A DNA stretch of 64,000 nucleotides from Nereocystis luetkeana (GCA_031213475.1 JARUPZ010000009.1:8527601-8591600); one strand, 5' to 3'. Counted from the stretch's first letter, positions 1 through 10,147 are shown. Notes: generated by a model from the letters alone, not told the origin. Numbers and translations: made by a program.

Positions 1-650
1 ATTTTCCTCTGTCGTCCGAGCTCTTGCAGCCGGCGCACGACGAACAACATAGTAATCGTTGATCGTGCGGGGCGGAAGCCGCACTGTTCCTCGGGGAGTA
101 GTTCCTCGGTCTCGCAGTAGTTGCTGAGGCGGGACGCGACGATTTTCAACAACACTTTGCCTGCGTGGGCAACAAGCGGAATCCCTCTATAGTTGTTGCA
201 GTCAGTTCGATCCTTCTTTTTGTGAAGGACCTTGATGATCGCATCTTTCCATTGCTGAGGGACTTCTCCCGTTAACCAAACATTGACAAGGATGTTGTGA
301 AAGCGCTGGGCGAATGCCGGGTGGTCGATTTTTAGGAGTTCGACCGGGAGACCATCTGGCCCGACAGCTTTCCAATTCGACATTCGGTCATCTCGTCTAT
401 GGATGGTTCATCTTCAAGCGACAGTTTAGGCGGTCGCGGTGGCAAGAGGTCGAAGATCGTGGGATCGAGTTTCAGCGACTTCGTGTTCAAGAGTTTGTGG
501 TAAAACCCCGCCCATCGTTCACGAATTCGCACTTTATCCCGTAGGATCGTGCCATCCTCGTCCCTAATGAACTGTTCGCTCCTCGCTTTAGTCCCTTCCA
601 ATCCTACCGTACTCTTAAGGTGCTTGTAAAAGCCTCTAAGGTTCGATTGC
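1..650 (-). pseudogene. LINE (non-LTR retrotransposon) reverse transcriptase fragment, frameshifted
   Basis: Read on the minus strand, this is the N-terminal part of a non-LTR retrotransposon reverse transcriptase, cut by the left window edge. Visible blocks in order are an upstream linker with RSEQFIRDEDGTILRDKV, then [48 protein letters not shown] and [12 protein letters not shown], which match RT motifs 0 to 3 (GPDG, W..A.I..L.KK, YRGI.L, Q.GFR). The frame breaks near 361-375: the upstream part reads ECRIGKLSG, whereas the conserved GPDG block lies in the next frame. The copy is therefore defective. The catalytic FADD box would lie outside the window. Family-level assignment is sure; the clade is not. 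Confidence 0.85.
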
Positions 651-959
651 TCCTTTTTTCACTGCATATCCGCGAGTCTTCACTCTGACAGCACTCCAGA
701 TAGCAGGCAGGTGTGTTCTTCTTTCGTTTTCACGACTACCGTGCGTTTCGTACGGTGCAGGCAGCACTTCAGACTGCATCCGCTGCAGTCAGCAGCCACG
801 AGTTGGTTAGTGGTGGGAACGGGGGTACTCTATGTTATAGTTGAGAGGATATACCCGTGGCCATGTTAGTTCAGTTTGGTCATTGGTTTTAGCTCGTGTG
901 CGCTTTCTTCGTCTCGTGCATTTTGAGGCAGCCGAATTTTCGATTTTTTTTTCGTTTTT
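651..959. other. no gene seen
   Basis: AT- and CT-mixed sequence between the LINE fragment and a CAA-tailed retroposon. No coding signal or recognisable repeat was found apart from short pyrimidine tracts. Confidence 0.4.
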
Positions 960-961
960 CT

Positions 962-1052
962 GATCTTCCTAGGGCTCCAGCACCTTTTGTATGACCACGG
1001 ACTCCTTCGTCAGAGAGTTGATGTGAGAACAACAACAACAACAACAACAACC
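962..1052 (+). mobile_element. CAA-tailed retroposon, 3' end (copy 1)
   Basis: The segment contains GACCACGGACT, then GTGAGAACAACAACAAC and a short (CAA)n tail. The same order, an ACCACGGACTGCATT-type block followed by TTAATGTGAGAA and CAA repeats, recurs at 5001-5092, 9795-10147 and, inverted, 62315-62583. This indicates a dispersed retroposon whose 3' end is a CAA microsatellite. This copy is short and diverged. Confidence 0.6.
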
Positions 1053-1771
1053 TTGATAAGCCTTGGTAAAATTGGATACTCAGAGTCTCATCGGGGCTCC
1101 TGTGACTTACTCGCAATGAGAGATAAGTCATGTTTAGTGAGGGAATATATGGTGGAAAGCAAGTTTAGAAGCCATATATTCGAGTAGCGTTTGTTACGTA
1201 CCATTTTTAGTCAACATCCCCTACAGCACTCAACCTCCTGCTTTCAGACAGGAGCAGAGGAGACGTAGCAGAGCGCAGCTGGCTCAGGCCTCTCACCGTT
1301 GTCCCTGCTCAAATCTTGCTCTCTTCCAGGTAAGGCGTCACCAAGTCGACACTTCTGCTTTTTGTATATTACTAGCGCAAGTCTCGTTGTCGTGGTATTT
1401 TTTGGTATTTTCGGAAGCTCGGGCCAGCCCAGGTACACCACCATACACGACTTCTCTGCTACTCACGTCCGTGTGATGTTGAGCTACAGTAAGAGTTCTA
1501 TCGCAAGGACCCAGGTCGTTTAAGCACCATGCCCGAACCCCTCTCAGTACTGGCGCATTGCCATGTGAAATCTCGAATCGATATGGCTGACTTTCGCAGG
1601 AAGCCTTGCGTGGATGGGTTTTTACCTGCAGTTGTACCTTATGACGGACTGGTATGGTACTACTGCTGCTGTCGGCACTACATTATTTCGTACTTGTTTG
1701 TTCTCTCCGTCGAGATGCATTATGTTCCAGCCTGTTTAGTGGCGGACTTCACGGAGGTGAGCTACTATTCT

Positions 1772-1870
1772 AATACGGGGGGCCATAGTTAATACCTGGT
1801 AGGACCTATATGGTATATATACGCAAAAAACCTACCTGGTATGTATTTAACCATTTTACTAACAAGATTT
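1772..1870 (+). mobile_element. Tc1/mariner-like MITE, left part (family M)
   Basis: It matches the first two thirds of a roughly 105-bp MITE whose ends are TTACGGGGGACCATAGTTAA and its inverse, normally flanked by TA. The match stops at CTAACAAGATTT (1870), exactly where a hAT-like terminus begins. The missing right third appears at 6769-6803. This copy also carries two TACCTGGTA insertions, at 1793-1801 and 1833-1841, that other copies lack. Confidence 0.75.
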
Positions 1871-1901
1871 CAAGGCCTATCACAGTGACTCAGAATCGTG
1901 G

Positions 1902-2263
1902 CGGGACGGGACGGCGCAGATTTTTCTTCTTTCGCGGGCAAAAAAATGACAACGGGACGGGACGGGACGGTAAAATGAAGTGATAAAAAGTTGGCGAGAC
2001 GGGACGGTGGGCGCACAATTTTTCGACGGGAAGGGACGGTAATTTTCAACGGGACAGATTTTCACGACGGGACGGGAGGGTAAATATCTTCATCTCCGGC
2101 GGGACAGGACGGTAATTTTTTTTTTCCTCGGCGGTACGGGACGGTAAATATTTTCCCTCGTCGGGACGGGACGGTAAATATTTTTCTCACGGCGGGACGG
2201 GACGGTTTTTTTGTTTTCGACGGGGCGGGACGGTAATTGTTTTTCCTCGGCTGAACGGGACGG
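1902..2263 (+). repeat. GGGACGGGACGGTAA subterminal array (left)
   Basis: About ten irregular units of GGGACGGGACGGTAA are separated by AT-rich spacers such as ATTTTT-C and AATATTTT, at a spacing of roughly 25-45 bp. The GC-rich core and AT spacer arrangement repeats at 6424-6746. Open frames through it encode only low-complexity PSRP/VPSR strings and are not genes. G-runs could form quadruplex structures; that is inference. Confidence 0.85.
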
Positions 2264-2335
2264 TAAATATATACCTGGTATTTCTTATTTCCTACTTCAA
2301 GTTCGGCGCGGTTGTACACCACCAAGTAAGTCCTG

Positions 2336-3825
2336 TTGCGAGTTATTGGCTTCCAGCGCCGACTTCGTACTGACGATGCCACCCTCTCGTACGCGAAGGC
2401 CCTAAAGAGGACGCGTTGCGAGAGCATCGAAACGACCATTCGTAAACGGCGGCTCATGGTTGCGGGAGGCGTGGCACGGCAAAGCAAGGAGCGATTACCC
2501 AGTCGGGTAATGTTCGGGACGATAGCTGGCGGGGAAAACCCGAGACCAGGCGGACAGTGTAAGACTTGGCATAGATGCATAGTCGAAGACCTTAGGGAGT
2601 TCCGAGCCATCGAAGGGTCAACGGAAGTTGCCCCCTTGGTGTTGACCGCATTGTGATCTACTGCAGCCAAAAAAGCGGGGAAGTGGTACCGGGGGATCCT
2701 TGAAGCAGACGAACGATTCATGGTGACGTGGCACGAGGCTGAGGCTGGGAGGAGTAGGCAGCGCCGCGCATCCGCCGTGGACGTTTTCCAAGGGAATGGG
2801 GGTGGAGGGGGCAACAGGAAGAGTGGCAGAAAGCCCGACCAAGGGAATGCGGAGAGTGGGGGGAACAGGAGGGGTAGAAGGGAAACTGCGGTGGACGAAA
2901 GTAGGAAGGAGATGGCAGACAGGGTAGCAAGGCACCTGGCCGACTAGGAAATAGAATGACCATACTAGTGCCAACAACTCGCGCAGCTGGTTCGAACGTG
3001 GTCTTCCCTTGTCTTCTCTTTTTGTTTTGTTTTTTTCTTTCTTGCGCTGAGTGATTTTCATTTTATTTTTTTATTTTTTTATTTTCTGATTGATAAGCCG
3101 TACTGAAGGAGCCGTGTGGCGTGGTTGGACGACAAACCCACTCTGCTCGTTTCGTCATGTCTGACGCCAAGGGGCTGGGCATAGTTGACGAACGCAGGGC
3201 GGAAACGGCAGTCTGGGTAGCAAGGTGCCAGGCGGATTAGCACGGGGAACTTGGATATACTACTATAGTAGCACAAACTGCTGCTGTCACCTGGAGGGTG
3301 CTTTGGGTTTCGGTCTGCCTGTTATTTCCCTTTGATATTTTGTTTTTCTGTTCCTATGTTTACAACAAGCAGTGGTGTTTTTGTTATTATTTTCTTTTTC
3401 CCAGCTCGTTCTTTTTCAAGTGTTGGCCACCTCGTCTGCAGGGGGAGGGGGGCACGACAGATTGTTTCTCCTAGATTTTGCTTTCATTTTGTTTTTTTCT
3501 TTTTTTCATCTTTTTCGCTTTCGATTTGTCTACTTTGTTTCTGTTTTCTCGTTGATTTTTTCTTTTCGTTTTCCTTTTCATAGATTGTGTATGACGTGCC
3601 TGTCATATCTATTAATAGTCTGACGACATGGCATTGCGTTGCCCACTGCAGTGCTTACTGCATACCTGGTACGTGGCAACGTAGTATCTTTGTGGCGTAG
3701 CTTTGTGACGACAGAACTTGTACCTCTTCTAGGATTGAAGTATCGGCGCGGACACTGGTTGTGCTGGATGTCGACGCGTAGCAAGAACGGTATAATCTGT
3801 AATGTCAAGAACACACACACGTGAA
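2336..3825 (+). pseudogene. LINE 3' end: degenerate ORF tail plus 3' UTR
   Basis: The first part encodes the C-terminal tail of a LINE polyprotein (RRLMVAGGVARQ, RLPSRVMFG, PGGQCKTWHRCIVEDLREF), the region after the RT that usually carries R-R-x-x-x-G-H-V-A-R and K-T-W-x-x-x-V-x-x-D-L. It is followed by a WHEAEAG...RRASAVD tail ending near 2947, with a frameshift near 2656. A pyrimidine-rich 3' UTR then runs to the tail GAACACACACACGTGAAG. The same UTR occurs at 53420-54815 and, inverted, near 4740, 57190, 60066, 61968 and 62780. TACCTGGTA at 3663-3671 is an insertion absent from sister copies. Confidence 0.8.
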
Positions 3826-4530
3826 GATGCTGATTGCGCGAAGGGAGCCGGCCCGACGCAGGCGTTGTTCTTATCGATCCGCGGCCCACAAGCCCCGAGA
3901 AGTTCTACCACTGCACGGGCGACGTTTCTTTCTCCTTGATTTTATAACACCCCTGCCCCAAGTACTCTTCTTGTTGCGGTGCCAGCTCATGGTGGTTGTT
4001 CTGATGATTACTGTGTTTGTGCTGTGTCACTGGCGGTTGTTGTGGAGGTAGGTGAAGATAGGTGGAGTGGTGGAGGTGGTGGCGGCGGCGGCGGTGATTC
4101 AAGTGCCGCTCGCTGCTGATCGATCGACCCCGCCCGTGAGATAGGCATCCATCCCCGGTCATACCAAAGATGCTACCAGGTATATAGGATACAGCATTTT
4201 TACCCCTTGACAGACAGCAAGTTTGCCTTGTGACACATACATACATATATGTCTTGACTGACACCGAACTACTAGGTTTAGTGTGGAACACCCGGCCCTA
4301 CATCGTTGACAGCGCACGTTTAGCGTCTCGCTTGATGACAGGTCACCTGACATCTTTTTTGGGCCACACAAGTATATACTGGTGGTGTGGCTATGAGTTG
4401 AGCGGTCTCTGTTCTATTAGAGTGTGTAGTGGCGAGCTTTCGGCTGCTACTGCTGTGGCAGTACTTACCTATATTTTGACAAGGAAAAATATAGTTCAGC
4501 CATATATATATATATATATATTCTTATTTT
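3826..4530. other. no gene seen
   Basis: Unique sequence with a GGTGGCGGCGGCGGCGGTG stretch near 4075-4097 and a (TA)n tract at 4502-4521. Open frames on both strands are compositionally ordinary and match nothing I recognise. Confidence 0.4.
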
Positions 4531-4639
4531 TTCTCATCCCATTCATTATCTTCGCACATCTTCTTCTCTCTCTCCTTCCCACTCGTAACTCAGATCCGGG
4601 GTCACATAGCAGGCTCTTCTCCCCCCTTCCCGCTACGGT
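4531..4639 (-). mobile_element. tRNA-headed SINE, 3' fragment (copy A)
   Basis: It carries CTCATCCCATTCATTATC, the CTCGTAACTCAGATCCGGGG block and GCAGGCTCTTCTCC, which form the 3' third of the SINE family seen complete at 5516-5860. The tRNA-like head is missing. Confidence 0.8.
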
Positions 4640-4739
4640 ATAAGAGCAGCTATTTATAGCTGCTGCTCATCAACGCCAGCACCTTTTTATTTTTGAAGAT
4701 TAAAGTGATGAAAATACGAAAATACGTCTTCAGTCATCA

Positions 4740-5400
4740 GCTGTGTGTGTGTGTTCTTCACACTTCCCTCGCCTCCGAGTCTCTTAACATTAGATTAAAC
4801 CGGTCTTTCTCCCCGTCGACATCCAGCACAACCAGTGTCCGTGCCGATTCTTCAATCCTGAAAGAGATACAAGTTATGTTGTCACAAAGCTACGCCACAG
4901 AGATACTACGTTGCCACGTGTGCAGTATGTGTGTGTGTTCTTCACATTAAACCGTTCTTTAGTATGCACTACAGTGGGCAATGCAAAGCCGTGTCATCTT
5001 CCACTCCAGAGTTATTGGAGTTTGTCCTGCGACCACGGACTGCATTGAATTTTGAGTTAATGTGAGAACAACAAAAACAACAACAACAACTAGGTACGAC
5101 AGAGACGACATACGCAATCTATGAAATAGTGAAACGAAAAGAAACATTCAAAGCGAGAACAAAAACAAAGTAGACAAATCGAAAGAGAAAAAAAAAAAAA
5201 ATGAAAGCAAAAACTAGGAGAAACAATCTGTCGTGCCCCCCCCCCGCAGGCGAGGTGGCCAACACTTGAAAAATAACGAGCTGAAAAAAAAAAGAATAAA
5301 AGAAGAAAAACACCTCTGCTTTTGGGAACAGAGTAAGACAAAGAACCAAGGAAAATAATAACAAGAAAAAACAATAGCTGTGAGTTCGACTGGTCATTAA
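4740..5400 (-). mobile_element. LINE 3' UTR copy with nested insertions
   Basis: This is the inverse of the LINE tail (GTCGACATCCAGCACAACC, CTACGCCACAGAGATACTAC and CAATCTATGAAATAG blocks). It is interrupted twice. A second short tail copy, TGTGTGTGTTCTTCACATTA, lies at about 4928-4962. A CAA-tailed retroposon (5001-5092) splits the GTCATC / TACGACAG junction that is continuous in the copy at 60066-60420. Confidence 0.75.
5001..5092 (+). mobile_element. CAA-tailed retroposon inserted in the LINE tail (copy 2)
   Basis: It reads TTCCACTCCAGAGTTATTGG, GCGACCACGGACTGCATTGA and TTAATGTGAGAACAAC, ending in (CAA)n. Its 5' and 3' junctions interrupt a LINE 3' UTR that is uninterrupted elsewhere in the window, so this is a genuine insertion. 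Confidence 0.75.
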
Positions 5401-5515
5401 TTCAATAGTAGTAGTTGATACACTCAATTTTCAATTTTGCAAGCTGCGTAATACGCCTGTACAACTATTTACTCTGTTCTATACGTGTTGCATTCATAGT
5501 AGCATAAGGTCGTCG

Positions 5516-5860
5516 GTCGCCCCGGTGGTTCAAGTGGTGAACCTCGAATTCGACTTGTTTGAGTCCTGGGTTCGAGCCCCAGATGGGTCGGACTTTGACT
5601 TTATTTGCATAAATAAAAAATAAAAAGGATTCAATTGTTGAGAGCGCCTTGCAACGTGGGTAGGCAGAATTCGATGCGAGTCGACGAGGGAAGAAAAGGT
5701 TGAAATCTTCTCGCGATAAAAATGAAGGCACGTACGGTAGCGGGACGGGGGGAGAAGAGCCTGCTATGTGACCCCGGATCTGAGTTACGAGTGGGAAGGA
5801 GAGAGACAAGAAGATGTGCGAAGATAATGGATGGGATGAGAAAAAGAAAAAGAAAAAAAG
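5516..5860 (+). mobile_element. tRNA-headed SINE, full copy (copy B)
   Basis: The head GTCGCCCCGGTGGTTCAAGT with a later GGGTTCGAGCCCC supplies tRNA-like A and B boxes for RNA polymerase III. The body has CGACGAGGGAAGAAAAGG, TCGCGATAAAAATGAAGG and GATCTGAGTTACGAG, and the end is GATGGGATGAG followed by an A-rich tail. Seven further copies or fragments lie in the window, on both strands, several ending in long poly-A. Confidence 0.9.
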
Positions 5861-6000
5861 GGAGTTGTGTACCTGGTATAATTTAGGATAACATATACCA
5901 GGTACTATCAATAATTGTACCTCGTAGTTTTTTAGGAATTACTACTAAATTTTAGTACAAGTTGATTTTATTTTCTGAATTTCGTGATAGTACAAGGTAT

Positions 6001-6330
6001 TTTTTTTTTCTCATCCCATTCATTATCTTCGCACATCTTCTTCTCTCTCTCCTTCCCACTCGTAACTCAGATCCGGGGTCACATAGCAAGCTCTTCTCCC
6101 CCCTTCCCGCTACGGTACATGCCTTCATTTTTATCGCGAGTAGATTTCAGCCTTTTCTTCCCTCGTCGACTCGCATCGAATTGTGCCTACCCACGCTGCA
6201 AGGCGTTCCCAACAATTGAGTCTTTTTTTATTTTTGCAAATAAAGTCAAAGTCCGACCCACCTGGGGCTCGAACCCAGGACTCAAACAAGTAGAATTAGA
6301 GGCTAACCACTTGAACCACCGGGGCGACCG
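6001..6330 (-). mobile_element. tRNA-headed SINE, full copy (copy C)
   Basis: Inverse orientation of the same SINE. Poly-T at 6001-6009 is the tail, and the tRNA-like head ends at the GGGGCGACCG near 6330. Confidence 0.9.
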
Positions 6331-6423
6331 GCGGATAGGATGGGAACCGACCACCCCGAATGAATGTATCTCGCAGAGGAAGAGGCACGTTATGTCCGCC
6401 GGAGGCTATAATTTCGCGGGATA

Positions 6424-6746
6424 TCGGCGGGACGGGACGGTAATTTTTCGGTGTCACGGCGGGACGGGACGGCAATTAATCGGTGTCACGGCGAGACGGG
6501 ACGGTAATTGGTCGGGGTCACGGCGGGACGGGACGGTAATTGTTCGATGTCACGTCGGGACGGGACGGTAATTTTCAATGGGAGAGATTTTATCGACGGG
6601 ACGGGAAGGTAATTTTAAACGGGAGAGATTTAATCAGCGGGACGGGACGGTATGTGACGGCAGTCATGGAATTTGTCGGCGGGACGGGACGGGACGGCGG
6701 GACCATTTTGACGGTGGTTTTCCCGTCCCGTCCCTTCCCGTCCCGC
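6424..6746 (+). repeat. GGGACGGGACGGTAA subterminal array (right)
   Basis: Repeated units of CGGCGGGACGGGACGGTAAT alternate with TTTTCGGTGTCA- or TTTTAAACGGGAGAG-type spacers. The last 30 bp (6718-6746) carry the motif inverted (CCCGTCCCGTCCCTTCCCG) just before the CAAGGC-type terminus, as expected for a subterminal binding-site cluster that reverses near the element end. Confidence 0.85.
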
Positions 6747-6768
6747 TGAAATACCGTGATAAGCCTTG

Positions 6769-6803
6769 CAATATTTGGTTCTACTAACTTTGGTCCACCG
6801 TAA
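6769..6803 (+). mobile_element. MITE family M, right part
   Basis: CAATATTTGGTTCTACTAAC followed by TTTGGTCCACCGTAA matches the final third of the MITE that starts at 1772. The eight bases CAATATTT repeat those at the left break. Confidence 0.7.
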
Positions 6804-6964
6804 TGCTGTAATGTGAGGAACGTGGGAACATCGTTTGTACCTGTATGATGTACGTGGTAACTGTACATGTATGATGTACGTGGTACATCAGTACTATTTT
6901 TAATACTGCTTTTGTAGGTTAGAATGAAAACCGGCGTGTGTCCTATCTATTTTTTTGGTTCGCT

Positions 6965-7050
6965 CCTCGCAAGGCTCCAGCACCTTTCTGTTCATGGGCA
7001 CGGGCTTCCCGGTTAGATAATTCTTGTCAGAACTACAACAACACCACTCT
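6965..7050 (+). mobile_element. diverged CAA-tailed retroposon fragment
   Basis: CGCAAGGCTCCAGCACCTTT, then GGGCACGGGCTTC and AGAACTACAACAACACC, resemble the 3' end seen at 962-1052. Confidence 0.45.
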
Positions 7051-8188
7051 TAGTTTTCCCAGTGACGCCGTAACTGGGTTCTCAACGAAAAAACATTTAC
7101 GATTCCCAGATTCCCTTCTTTCGTTTTCTATTTTCAAGTCTAAAATATCCGATTTTTTTATCCATCCCCTCCCTGGAATTCCCCACTTTGTCCAAGTGAA
7201 TCATAATATGGAGCTGTCCTCTAGTCTGTCAAAGAGATATTGTAACCAATTAATTAAGAAACAGAACGTCGCCGGGATTTCACCGACCAATAATTTGTAC
7301 GTGTAATATTTTCTAACTCTTTTAAGTCTGCGAGGTCGTCAGCATTGTCTTTGTATTTTGAAAATGTCAGACACTTCAGTCGGCCTGTCTGAAGCTGTCA
7401 CCATCGTACCAGTAGAGACCAGGTAATTCCCGCCAGTTGTCTGTGATCGGGGCGACAGCAGCAGCTACTTGTGGTGGTGGTGGTGGTGGTGGTGGTGGTG
7501 GTGTTTACTGTAGTCGGTCATGCATCTGCCGGCTGTCAAAGTTCAGAAGCAGAAGCAGAAGCAGCAGGAGCAGCAGCAGCTAGCCGCAAGTTTTTTTCCT
7601 CCAAGTCAGCGGCAGGTAGAAACAGATAAAAAGCTTCTTGTCTGGGGGAGCTTCTGCTAGCTCAGGAGCAGAGCAGTTGCATAGCTGCGAGCTACTTGTT
7701 TGTTGTCGTGGTGGCGGCTGTCCCTCTCTATTACTTTTCATGTATCGGCCGTCGCGATAACCCTGGATGAAGCATATTATGTCTATCGCGGTTAAAGCTC
7801 TCGGCGGCCGAAACACTCGACGGCCAAAGCTCAGCAACAGCTAGCTCCAGAAACGGCAGCACTTAGCTGCAAAAACAGTCCTCCGCAGTCAGCGGCAGGC
7901 AGCAGTCCAAGCACTGGTTCAATCGGTCGTTTTCACAGCTGACGTTTTCCAATTTTCAACTTTCTTTGATTTGTCGAAAAAATATCACAGAAAAAAAAAA
8001 CAGTTTGTCCGCACCCGTACTCACGTACACCAGGTCGACCAGGTGGCAGCTTTTGGTTATATCAGTCGGGGTGTAGGAGGGACGTGGTACTTTTTAGAAC
8101 ACAACCAGTCAAGGAGAAACGTGCACCGCCGGTCAACCGTATACCGTCAAAAGGATAGGCCGCCGGTGTCCCACACGAAAACGGTAGT
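7051..8188. other. intergenic, with (GTG)n and GCAGAA-rich tracts
   Basis: A pure (GTG)n microsatellite spans about 7469-7502. CAGAAGCAGAAGCAGCAGG-type sequence follows at 7545-7580. No gene is supported. Confidence 0.5.
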
Positions 8189-8660
8189 ATTACGGGGGGC
8201 CATCCCGGTCGCCCCGGTGGTTCAAGTGATTAACCTCTAATTCTACTTGTTTGAGTCCTGGGTTCGAGACCCAGGTGGGTCGGACTTTGACTTTATTTGC
8301 AAAAATAAAAATCAAAAGGATTCAATTGTTGAGAGCGCCTTGCAGCGTGGGTAGGCACAATTCGATGCGAGTCGACGAGGGAAGAAAAGGCTGAAATCTT
8401 CTCGCGATAAAAATGAAGGCACGCACCGTAGCGGGAAGGGGGGAGAAGAGCCTGCTATGTGACCCCGGATCTGAGTTACGAGTTGGAAGGAGAGAGAGGA
8501 GAAGATGTGCGAAGATAATAAATGGGATGAGAAAATATATTTATATATATAGCTATTGTAAGGGTTAGACTAGCAATTGTTAGTAAAAATGGTTGAAAAT
8601 TACACCAGGTAGTTTTTTGTGGGTACCGTAGGTCCTATTTACTATGGTCCCCCGTTATAG
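8189..8660 (+). mobile_element. MITE family M split by a SINE
   Basis: The left end ATTACGGGGGGCCAT (8189-8203) and the right part (about 8570-8658, GTTAGTAAAAATGG through CCCCCGTTA) belong to one MITE flanked by TA on both sides. The SINE at 8205-8541 lies between them. The right part also carries TACACCAGGTA where other copies have TA. Confidence 0.75.
8205..8541 (+). mobile_element. tRNA-headed SINE (copy D), inserted in a MITE
   Basis: It has the tRNA-like head with GTGGTTCAAGTGATTAACC and GGGTTCGAGACCC, the usual body, and an end at GATGAGAAAATATATTTA. It sits inside the MITE at 8189-8660. Confidence 0.88.
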
Positions 8661-9116
8661 TAACTTCGAGTCGGTCAAAGACAAAAAATAAAAATATGTA
8701 CTGAATTACTGTTGATAGTACGAGCCGTCTCTCTGTCCTTGATCTGGCAAGGTATGAAGAAAGTGCCGTCTCGTGACCCGTGGCTCGTTACAGCGCAAAC
8801 ATTTCGAGCACCTGTTTCAGTATCGTCAACAGACCATCCGGCATGCTGCCCGTCGCTGTGTATGACAATGGAGAACGGGTACGTATCCTTTGCTTGTCTC
8901 GCTGCTCCAGCTTGTCGGGTCCATTGCTGGGTTGTATATTTATACAACATTTATTTCGTGGTATGATCGCTCTGGCTACTACTCCTGTGTATTGCTGCCG
9001 TTCTTCGTACAACATCCATCCGAGTACGAGTATGATGCACTTACTGGGTTTACCCACTTAACCCTTAATATCGCTACTATCTTACTTGATGAGTACAGCA
9101 GTACCAGTACTCCGTA
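8661..9116. other. no gene seen
   Basis: Several overlapping open frames of 75-93 codons exist on both strands, but none has domain features, splice support or a codon pattern that stands out. Confidence 0.35.
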
Positions 9117-9463
9117 ATCGCCCCGGTGGTTCAAGTGGTTTACCTCGAATTCCACTTGTTTGGGTCCTGGGTTCGAACCCCAGGTGGGTCGGACTTTGCC
9201 TTTATTTGCAAAAAAAAAATAAGAAAAGGATTCAATTGTTGAGAGCGCCTTGCAGCGTGGGTAGGCACAATTCGATGCGAGTCGACGAGGGAAGAAAAGG
9301 CTGAAATCTTCTCGCGATAAAAATGAAGGCACGTACCGTAGCGGGAAGGGGGTAGAAGAGCCTGCTATGTGACCGCGGATCTGAGTTACGAGTTGGAAGG
9401 AAAGAGAGAAGAAGATGTGCGAAGACAATGAATGGGATGAGCAAAAAAAAAAAAAAAAAAAAA
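9117..9463 (+). mobile_element. tRNA-headed SINE (copy E)
   Basis: Complete copy with head, body and about 20 A at the 3' end, implying fairly recent retroposition. Confidence 0.9.
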
Positions 9464-9672
9464 GTGACTGACTGGCATGGCCGATGATACCAATCTACCG
9501 GCAGTCGGATGCGTACTCTGTTGTAATTCGTTTGTTTTACGACCGATGGATATCGATCTCAGGCATCGGCGGGACAGCTGTTAGGCTAATCCGTAGTGAT
9601 GCCGCATCTCGGTCGCATGTATGACCGAACAGATTCGCACAAGACGTGCTCTCGTATACCAGGTAGGTTTAA

Positions 9673-9771
9673 CCCTTTTAGAACTCCAGTCCCGTTTTGG
9701 GAACAAAGCTCTCAAATTCCAAGAAAGTTGTCCCCAATTGTCCCCAAAACGAGACTGCGGTTCTAAAAGGG
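9673..9771 (+). mobile_element. piggyBac-like MITE (family P)
   Basis: TTAA lies on both sides (9669-9672 and 9772-9775). The ends are CCCTTTTAGAAC and GTTCTAAAAGGG, and the inverted repeats continue through CAGTCCCGTTTTGGG. TTAA duplications with CCC...GGG ends are the piggyBac signature. At 99 bp it is non-autonomous. Related copies lie at 42386-42477 and, as fragments, near 37500-37536 and 61257-61330. Confidence 0.75.
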
Positions 9772-9794
9772 TTAACCGGCGCTCGCCCGACCCA

Positions 9795-10147
<353 letters not shown>

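Larger units (their letters stand above)
1871..6768 (+). mobile_element. candidate hAT-like element inserted in a MITE, filled with later insertions
   Basis: The left end reads CAAGGCCTATCACAGT and the inverse of the right end reads CAAGGCTTATCACGGT, 14 of 16 identical. The outer flanks are CAAGATTT (1863-1870) and CAATATTT (6769-6776), an 8-bp target-site duplication with one difference. CA-G-G-type ends with 8-bp duplications are typical of hAT transposons. The flanking DNA on both sides is the same MITE in the same orientation, split at the same point. Both subterminal regions are GGGACGG arrays. No hAT transposase is visible, so the element is non-autonomous or gutted, and LINE and SINE copies occupy most of its interior. 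Alternatively, these are two separate half copies of the same composite. Confidence 0.55.

Noticed and set aside
1902..2263. CRISPR-like array
   Set aside because: Repeat units are short and irregular, spacers are AT-rich and related, there are no cas genes, and the context is eukaryotic.
2062..2814. 250-codon minus frame
   Set aside because: It crosses the GGGACGG array (repetitive PSRP strings) and the reverse of the LINE tail; no coding logic.
5516..5590. tRNA gene
   Set aside because: The tRNA-like head with A and B boxes occurs in many identical copies joined to a conserved SINE body and poly-A, and does not need a tRNA cloverleaf.
6540..6787. Open frames through the second GGGACGG array
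   Set aside because: Repeat-driven, glycine/arginine/threonine low complexity.
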